This document shows, piece after piece, positions 59,108 to 64,000 of a stretch of DNA of 64,000 nt. The stretch is from Treponema sp. (GTDB lineage Bacteria > Spirochaetota > Spirochaetia > Treponematales > Treponemataceae): NCBI RefSeq assembly GCF_017430385.1, contig NZ_JAFRNB010000135.1, positions 1-64,000 of the forward strand, read 5' to 3'. Position 1 is the stretch's first letter. The number at the start of each line of letters is the position of its first letter. The translations under genes were made by a program, and so were the position numbers. The notes under the pieces were generated by a model. The model was not told where the DNA came from and did not search any database. It was given only the letters and a program-made list of their open reading frames with translations.

Positions 59108-61639
59108 TTATTTTGCATCAATTTCAAGGATAGAAAGTGAGTACGGTTTAGCAGGATATGTGAAATCTGAGCTTACGCCGCTGAAAGTTTCTTCTTTTGG
59201 AGCAACCTGTTTTGGAACGCGGAAGCTGTTTTCGTCGTCCGCACCGCCTGTAATCACTGTGACTTTTGCAGTCTGTGAGAGGGCAGGGGCATTTTTGAGC
59301 GAGACTTTGACATTCTGTGCTTCGCCTGAGACATTTACAATCTTCACGATGACTTTTCCGTTTTCCGTTCTGCCGACATGTGCGTAGAGCGGATCGAAAT
59401 TCTGGACATCAGTGAATTCGTGCATGAGTTTTCCGTCGAGGTAGCATTTGTAAGTTTCGCCAGTGACTTCAATCTTGATTTTGTACCATTTTCCGTTTGA
59501 AAGATTCATTGGCTTTGAGTCTCCGATGATGCTTCGTCCGCCGAGAGAGCCTTTTTCTACGCAGCTCTGAGTGTTTCCCCAGCCGCCCATGTTCCACCAG
59601 TAAAGATTCTCGCCTTTTACGCCAAAACTGATGAGGAATCCTTCTGCACCGCCGGTTTTCTGTGCCTGAAGCTCAAGGGTGTAATTCTGCATTCCCTCGA
59701 TGTCGCTTTCGTTGTCGAGAGCCATGAAAGCCGGAGTCGCCATTGATTTCTGTGTGAAAACGCCTTTTGCTGCTTCCCATTCACCGCGCTGAGTCGCCAC
59801 GCTGAACGCGCCAGTATCTTTTGCATCTTTTGAAGTGTAAACGACTTTGCCTGTGTCTTTGTCGGTCACTTTGATGTCCTTGAAATTTGCGGATGTTGCC
59901 CATGAGCCGATTCCGATTGTGCCTTCAATTCCCTTTTTCTTCGCATTTTCCTGCACAGGCTGAGTGAGGCTTGTCTTTACGGTGTAATCGCTCTTGTGAT
60001 TCATGAACATCTGCTGGACATAGTAGTTTGGAGTTCCGTAAACCTGGCTGTTGTCGAACCAGATTGCATCAGGCTGCCACTGAACGAATCCGTCGCGTGC
60101 AAAAAGAGGTGCATAACTTGCAATTTCAATCACATCTCCGTTGCGTTCGATGCTTGTCATGTAAGCAGCTTCGGTGAGTGCCGCGAAAAGTGAATTTCTT
60201 CGTCCGTCAACCCATGAGGCATATTCTCCGATGAAGACTTTTGGCTCATTTTCGCCACGAGGATAGAATTTTTCGTCATCGTAGCGGCCGCCGTTTGTCA
60301 GGAACCATGTGTACGGATTGTAATAATGCTCATCGACCAAATCCGTGAGAATCGCAGTTTTTTTGTTCTTTTCCCAAGATTTTACCTGATTCCATGCGTT
60401 GTGGAAGTTTACGTCATTGTAAGTGAAGCCTGATGAAATGATTGTCTTGATGTTCGGGTACTTCTTTTTGATTGCAGAAGAAATGAATTTGAATCGGTCG
60501 AGATAGTCACCGCCGCAATCCTCGTTTCCGATTCCGATGTAGTTGAGCTTGAATGGCTCCGGGTGCCCGGCTTCTGCTCGGATTTTTCCCCATTTGCTTG
60601 TTGCAGGTCCTGTTGCCCATTCAATCAGGTCAAGGGCATCCTGAGCGTACCATTTGTATTCGCCTGTTGAAGATTTTTCTCCGTCATGGCTCATTCCGAC
60701 GCTCAGGACAGGGATTGGTTCTGCTCCCAAATCTTCGCAAAGCCTGAAATATTCGTAGAATCCGATTCCATAAGACTGCTGATAAGGAATGTTTCCGCCC
60801 CAGAAGTTTGGAGTCTCTTTTCGTTCCTCGACAGGCCCGATTGTGTTTTTCCACTGATAGCGGTCAGCAAGGAAATGTCCGTGAACGATACAGCCGCCCG
60901 GAAAGCGGATGAAGGCCGGGTGCATTTTTTCGAGCATTTCAGCAAGGTCCTTTCTCAGGCCGTTCGGCTCGTTTTTGTAGATGTCGGCCATAAAAAGCGA
61001 GGCGAAATCAACATCAACTTTTCCTGCCTGGTCAGCGTAGAAAGCGATTTTTCCGTTGAAAGTGTTTGCCGCCGCTGTCAGAGAGAATTCATATTTTTTC
61101 CACTGATTTGTGATTCCTGTGATTTTTGTTGAGGCGGTTTTTGCCCCGGTGTCGTCCGCGCCGATTGTGACTGTGAGGCTCTGGACGGTTCCATCGGTTG
61201 AGCGGAGATAAACTGAGCCGGGATAGGTTTTTCCTGCCTCAAAATACATTCCCTTGTATCCTTTGTTTGAGAATCCGTCACCTGCCGCCTTTGCAGTGAA
61301 TGTCGCGAAAGTCGGGTTGTTTGCGTTCAGGCCGTCTTTTTTGTTTGCCTTGAGCCGGCTTGTGGATTTTTCGCCAGAGATATTGATTTTGTCTTTCCAG
61401 CCTGTGGTTGAGCTTTGATTGCTTGCTCCGAATTCAAATGAGCGGTTTTGGATCATCTCGCCATATAAGCCGCCGTCAGCCGCATAATTGATGTCCTCGT
61501 AAAAAATACCGAAAAGATTTTTGCTGACAGGTGTTTGTTTCGCGCTGAAATCAGCGGTTATGCTGGCTTCTCCTGCAATACACGGCAAAGAAAGCCCTGC
61601 TGCTAAGAGCGAAGCCAGAAGCCGTTTGTTTTTTTTCAT
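59108..61639 (-). CDS. secreted multidomain GH51 alpha-L-arabinofuranosidase
   Basis: The start is at 61639, after AAGGAG (six bases). The product has 843 residues with a signal peptide (NKRLLASLLAAGLSLPCIAG). Domain order: N-terminal GH51 start (ISKNLFGIFYEDINYAADGGLYGEMIQNRSFE-type), an inserted CBM4-like sandwich (about 70-200), and the TIM barrel with FIRFPGGCIVHGH, IGIGNEDCGGDY (acid/base Glu) and VFIGEYASW (nucleophile Glu). A LamG-like module follows (about 570-740, 'LYWWNMGGWGNTQSC'), then the C-terminal GH51 sandwich. It acts outside the inner membrane on arabinan or arabinoxylan. Operator-like motifs flank its promoter at 61671-61699. Confidence 0.93.
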   Translation of the reverse strand: MKKNKRLLASLLAAGLSLPCIAGEASITADFSAKQTPVSKNLFGIFYEDINYAADGGLYGEMIQNRSFEFGASNQSSTTGWKDKINISGEKSTSRLKANKKDGLNANNPTFATFTAKAAGDGFSNKGYKGMYFEAGKTYPGSVYLRSTDGTVQSLTVTIGADDTGAKTASTKITGITNQWKKYEFSLTAAANTFNGKIAFYADQAGKVDVDFASLFMADIYKNEPNGLRKDLAEMLEKMHPAFIRFPGGCIVHGHFLADRYQWKNTIGPVEERKETPNFWGGNIPYQQSYGIGFYEYFRLCEDLGAEPIPVLSVGMSHDGEKSSTGEYKWYAQDALDLIEWATGPATSKWGKIRAEAGHPEPFKLNYIGIGNEDCGGDYLDRFKFISSAIKKKYPNIKTIISSGFTYNDVNFHNAWNQVKSWEKNKKTAILTDLVDEHYYNPYTWFLTNGGRYDDEKFYPRGENEPKVFIGEYASWVDGRRNSLFAALTEAAYMTSIERNGDVIEIASYAPLFARDGFVQWQPDAIWFDNSQVYGTPNYYVQQMFMNHKSDYTVKTSLTQPVQENAKKKGIEGTIGIGSWATSANFKDIKVTDKDTGKVVYTSKDAKDTGAFSVATQRGEWEAAKGVFTQKSMATPAFMALDNESDIEGMQNYTLELQAQKTGGAEGFLISFGVKGENLYWWNMGGWGNTQSCVEKGSLGGRSIIGDSKPMNLSNGKWYKIKIEVTGETYKCYLDGKLMHEFTDVQNFDPLYAHVGRTENGKVIVKIVNVSGEAQNVKVSLKNAPALSQTAKVTVITGGADDENSFRVPKQVAPKEETFSGVSSDFTYPAKPYSLSILEIDAK

Positions 61640-61670
61640 GATAGACTCCTTGATTTTCAATTATGAATTC

Positions 61671-61699
61671 ATAATGTGGGATAAAATTTGAGTTGTCAA
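61671..61699 (-). promoter_or_regulatory. promoter of the secreted GH51 gene
   Basis: On the minus strand, TTGACA (61694-61699) and CATTAT (61671-61676) are 17 bp apart. The -35 is embedded in TGTCAAGAAAAATATCA, a variant of the regulon motif. Confidence 0.7.
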
Positions 61700-61717
61700 G
61701 AAAAATATCATGAAAAA

Positions 61718-61731
61718 TTGATATATATCAA
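61718..61731. promoter_or_regulatory. palindromic operator candidate
   Basis: TTGATATATATCAA is a perfect palindrome 19 bases upstream of the GH51 -35. It consists of the same TTGATATA and TATATCAA half sites as the repeat before the ArsR-type gene, here overlapping. Confidence 0.55.
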
Positions 61732-61782
61732 AAATATTAGAGCGGTTTTCCGAATTTTTTGATTTGGAAGCCGCCCTTATCT

Positions 61783-62631
61783 TTATTTTTGGCTTACTTC
61801 TTCTTTGAGGGCGAGCACTTGTGAGAGCGGAAGAGATGTCCATTTTGCAATTTGCTCTGTAGCGACAGAATCTGCCAACATCATTTTCGCTGTTGATATG
61901 GCATTTTGTTGAATTCCATCGTTGAAACCGTCGTTGAAGCCTTCTTCGCGAGCGATTTCTTTTTCTTCATCGATTGTCTGCTGCCATGTCATATATTGTC
62001 TCCTCAGCTCTGCATTTTGCTTAGCCCGTGTGACTTTTTCCTCAATGTTTCGTGTGAAGTCCGAATTTGCTTCTCCGCCTCTGAGAAACTTGAAGAAAGC
62101 CTTTTCCTCATCAGTTGTCATTTTATCATACATGCTGGCGTTAAAAAAGACCTTGAAAGCCCTGTCATCAAGCTTGAGATTTTTGTCTTGGCGGCAGAAA
62201 TTCTCAAAAAAGTAAACGGGGAGTCCTTTTTCAAAAATATCATTAAGGCATAGGAAGATAATATAAGTGTCTTTTAGTTTGGTATAATTCTCGCCCTTAC
62301 TCAGATTTCCGACATCAATTATACTTTGATAATACCTTGCCCGCTTCGGAAGATTTTTTTTCTTGGTGGTCTGTATTTCAATGTCGAATATTTGTTCACC
62401 ATCTTCCGCGTAGACATCGAACCGCACGCTTTTTGCTCCGATTAGTTCTTGCATAGTCTTTTCTGATTGAGGAGTTTCCAGTCTGTCAATTTTGATATGA
62501 AGAAGTATTTCGAGCAGCTGCCTGCAAAGTTCTGGCTCGCTTTCCAAAATCTTGCAGAAAAGGAAATTGTCTGCGAAGGTTAGATTTTCCCAGTTTTTTG
62601 TCTTTGTCATTACTTTCATTTTTTCGTTCAT
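61783..62631 (-). CDS. Rpn/PD-(D/E)XK nuclease family protein, second copy
   Basis: The ATG at 62631 is preferred, with AAGG eight bases upstream, giving 282 residues. The family core is VRFDVYAEDGEQIFDIEIQ (Asp and E-x-Q), followed by PKRARYYQSIIDVGNL, which matches the nuclease fold of Rpn/PDDEXK_2 proteins. The C-terminal helix (EEGFNDGFNDGIQQNAISTAKMML) and the ending LPLSQVLALKEE resemble the protein at 34143. The two are clearly related but well diverged. Both lie beside glycan genes and share the upstream block at 35032 and 62703. A recombination or mobile-element role is usual for the family. Confidence 0.88.
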   Translation of the reverse strand: MNEKMKVMTKTKNWENLTFADNFLFCKILESEPELCRQLLEILLHIKIDRLETPQSEKTMQELIGAKSVRFDVYAEDGEQIFDIEIQTTKKKNLPKRARYYQSIIDVGNLSKGENYTKLKDTYIIFLCLNDIFEKGLPVYFFENFCRQDKNLKLDDRAFKVFFNASMYDKMTTDEEKAFFKFLRGGEANSDFTRNIEEKVTRAKQNAELRRQYMTWQQTIDEEKEIAREEGFNDGFNDGIQQNAISTAKMMLADSVATEQIAKWTSLPLSQVLALKEEVSQK

Positions 62632-62702
62632 TATTTTCACCTTTTCTCAAATAAAATTTTAGGCTCACAGGGGCAAATCAGCACTTTTACCCATGTTTTT
62701 TT

Positions 62703-62763
62703 CTGCATATTAATAGCGAAAAAAATTTCATTTTTGGCAGCTGAAATCAAAAAAAATTGAAAA
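62703..62763 (-). promoter_or_regulatory. conserved upstream block of the nuclease gene, copy 2
   Basis: CTGCATATTAATAGC, then AAATTTCATTTTTGGCAGC and an A-rich AAATTGAAAA. It aligns with 35032-35095 with small gaps. The protein sequences have drifted more than this spacer, so it appears to be under selection. Confidence 0.55.
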
Positions 62764-62822
62764 TTTTTTAAAAATTTTTAGTAATAAACTTAATGTTTGC
62801 TTAAATATTGAGAATATATGAT

Positions 62823-62841
62823 ATATATCAGAAAAAGTTGA
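62823..62841. promoter_or_regulatory. arabinan-regulon operator candidate
   Basis: ATATATCAGAAAAAGTTGA, almost identical to 56527-56545. It ends nine bases before the -35 of the lipoprotein promoter. Confidence 0.55.
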
Positions 62842-62850
62842 AAAATTTTG

Positions 62851-62879
62851 TTGACAAATGAAAAATTCGGACTTAGTAT
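62851..62879 (+). promoter_or_regulatory. promoter of the 62965 lipoprotein gene
   Basis: TTGACA (62851-62856) and TAGTAT (62874-62879) are 17 bp apart, giving a leader of about 80 bases that contains the operator-like repeat at 62907-62928. The 62632-62964 spacer holds no gene: only the nuclease upstream block and this promoter region. Confidence 0.75.
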
Positions 62880-62906
62880 TTTTATCAATAACGGAAAAAA
62901 TCGTTA

Positions 62907-62928
62907 TATATCAAAAATATTGGATATA
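62907..62928. promoter_or_regulatory. near-perfect inverted repeat in the leader
   Basis: TATATCAA-AAATA-TTGGATATA has the regulon half sites with one extra base in the right arm. It lies just downstream of the expected transcription start, a repressor-type position. Confidence 0.5.
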
Positions 62929-62964
62929 CGAAAAGCCGTTCTATGTTAAAAATGGAGGAATCAA

Positions 62965-64000
62965 ATGAAAATCGTGAAGTTGTTACGAATGGGAGCATTG
63001 CTTGCTGCGGCTATTGCTTTCGTTGGATGTGAAATGACTCTGAATGATGAGGACAGCCGAAAAGAGGTTGTCGAAGCAAAAGCAAAGGCAAATGCCGATA
63101 AAGGTTCGGGAAATGGCAATGGTGGAGGAAGTGGAGAGTCTCAGATAGAGAAAACTCAGACAGGCATAAATGGAACATATACTGCTGTAGCCAAAAAAGA
63201 TTGGTCAGCTGGTGCTGCAGGAACGATGGACTTGACTTCATTTGATACATCAAAAGGTGTCGCATTAAGTTTTAAAATTGAAAATACGACAACAGACCAG
63301 ACATGTGTTTTTCAAGCGGATGGAAACATTCAGATTTGTGCAGGTTATGTATGGCTTTCTGATGAACTTGGTGGAGCCTTCTACGAAGGGGATAATACAA
63401 TTACTGGTAACACTTGGGAAAAAGCAATAGGTTCTCATTATGAAACACTCTGCTTCAATACGGATGGAAGTGTTGACTGGTATCTTGATGGAGTTCTCAC
63501 ATTTAATTGGACTGGAAAAACTAAACAAGTTGAGAATTTATTCAAAGCTTTGAAAGCTGGGGTTGTGAATATTCTTCCTCAGACAAATTCAACAACAGAT
63601 GTTACTGTAAGCAAGATTTCTTATAGTTCTGCACTTACTGCTGCTGAGGCCAAGAGTTTGTATGATAAATCTACGGGTACTTCTTCCGCAACTCCAGGCA
63701 CAGACAATTCTTCACAGGCTGAAAATTCTGGAAATAACAACAATTCTGGCAACAATGGAAACAATGATTCTGGTAATAACGGAAACAATGATTCTGGTAA
63801 TACAGAGAATGGTCAGAATGGGGGAACTGAAAAGACTGTTGCAAGTATTGCGATTACAAATGCTTCTTTAAAATATGATTTTTATAATCCTGCGGCATAT
63901 ACAGAAATCATTAATTCAACTTCTTTGACGAAGGCTATTGATTTCACTGTAACAGCAACATATAGCGATAATACTACAGGTTCTTTGGCAGCTTCAGGTT
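62965..64000 (+). CDS. lipoprotein with LamG-like module, cut by window edge
   Basis: The ATG at 62965 follows GGAGGA; the frame stays open for 345 codons to the end of the window. The lipobox AFVGC places the lipidated Cys at residue 22. A short charged and Gly-rich stretch leads to a LamG/concanavalin-like module (about 70-235: 'GTMDLTSFDTSKGVALSFKIEN', SVDWYLDGVLTFNWTG). An Asn/Gly/Ser-rich linker with four NNGNND-type repeats (about 245-285) is followed by the start of an Ig-like domain (SIAITNASLKYDF). The catalytic part, if any, lies beyond the edge; an arabinanase or pectin enzyme would suit the operator sites upstream. Confidence 0.8.
   Translation, partial: MKIVKLLRMGALLAAAIAFVGCEMTLNDEDSRKEVVEAKAKANADKGSGNGNGGGSGESQIEKTQTGINGTYTAVAKKDWSAGAAGTMDLTSFDTSKGVALSFKIENTTTDQTCVFQADGNIQICAGYVWLSDELGGAFYEGDNTITGNTWEKAIGSHYETLCFNTDGSVDWYLDGVLTFNWTGKTKQVENLFKALKAGVVNILPQTNSTTDVTVSKISYSSALTAAEAKSLYDKSTGTSSATPGTDNSSQAENSGNNNNSGNNGNNDSGNNGNNDSGNTENGQNGGTEKTVASIAITNASLKYDFYNPAAYTEIINSTSLTKAIDFTVTATYSDNTTGSLAASG

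Overview
The window looks like part of a large replicon from a saccharolytic spirochaete, most likely a gut or rumen Treponema. The evidence is a P83/100-type spirochaete protein, a eukaryote-like hexokinase typical of treponemes, many signal peptides and lipoproteins, AT-rich spacers and plant-polysaccharide enzymes. No rRNA, tRNA or CRISPR array was seen. An iteron field next to repA and parA (14.3-17.4 kb) means this replicon, or a plasmid integrated into it, carries plasmid-type replication and partition genes.

Layout. 0-2.8 kb (perhaps to 7.4 kb): co-oriented small genes (membrane protein, Phd/RelE-type toxin-antitoxin pair, ankyrin protein) separated by attC-like hairpins, resembling an integron cassette array, followed by three secreted SH3-domain proteins and orphans. 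7.4-9.9 kb: a FeoA-FeoB fusion with a dispersed GC-rich repeat forming its linker. 9.9-14.3 kb: a leftward operon of two STAS proteins, an orphan, a nitrilase-fold protein, a Nudix hydrolase and a frameshifted HlyD-type gene. 14.3-17.4 kb: 12 iterons, repA, a ribbon-helix-helix-like partner and parA. 17.8-27.6 kb: nfeD/SPFH pair, periplasmic propeller plus HD-GYP receptor, P83/100, cstA and a PL1 pectate lyase. 27.7-30.5 kb: metN-metI-metQ, with hairpin elements and a GC-rich repeat between the genes. 30.7-35 kb: an outer-membrane barrel, a lipoprotein with an in-frame stop and an Rpn-type nuclease. 35.3-49.2 kb: beta-glucan utilisation (GH16, two GH5, sugar ABC transporter, hexokinase, AraC regulator, large phosphorylase-like protein). 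49.5-64 kb: arabinan/arabinose utilisation (araD, araA, FGGY kinase, three GH51, a GH27 with arabinopyranosidase-like substitution, an ArsR-type regulator), a second Rpn-type nuclease and an edge-truncated lipoprotein.

How it works together (inference). Secreted GH16/GH5 enzymes cut mixed or beta-1,3-glucans. The ABC system imports oligosaccharides, the GH-Q-like protein may phosphorolyse them, and hexokinase captures free glucose. Secreted GH51 releases arabinofuranosides, the cytosolic GH51 and GH27 enzymes finish the job, and AraA, the kinase and AraD feed the pentose phosphate pathway. A shared TATATCA/TTGATATA motif at four arabinan-region promoters suggests one regulon, plausibly under the ArsR-type protein. 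Several promoters sit so close to the ATG that the messages would be leaderless.
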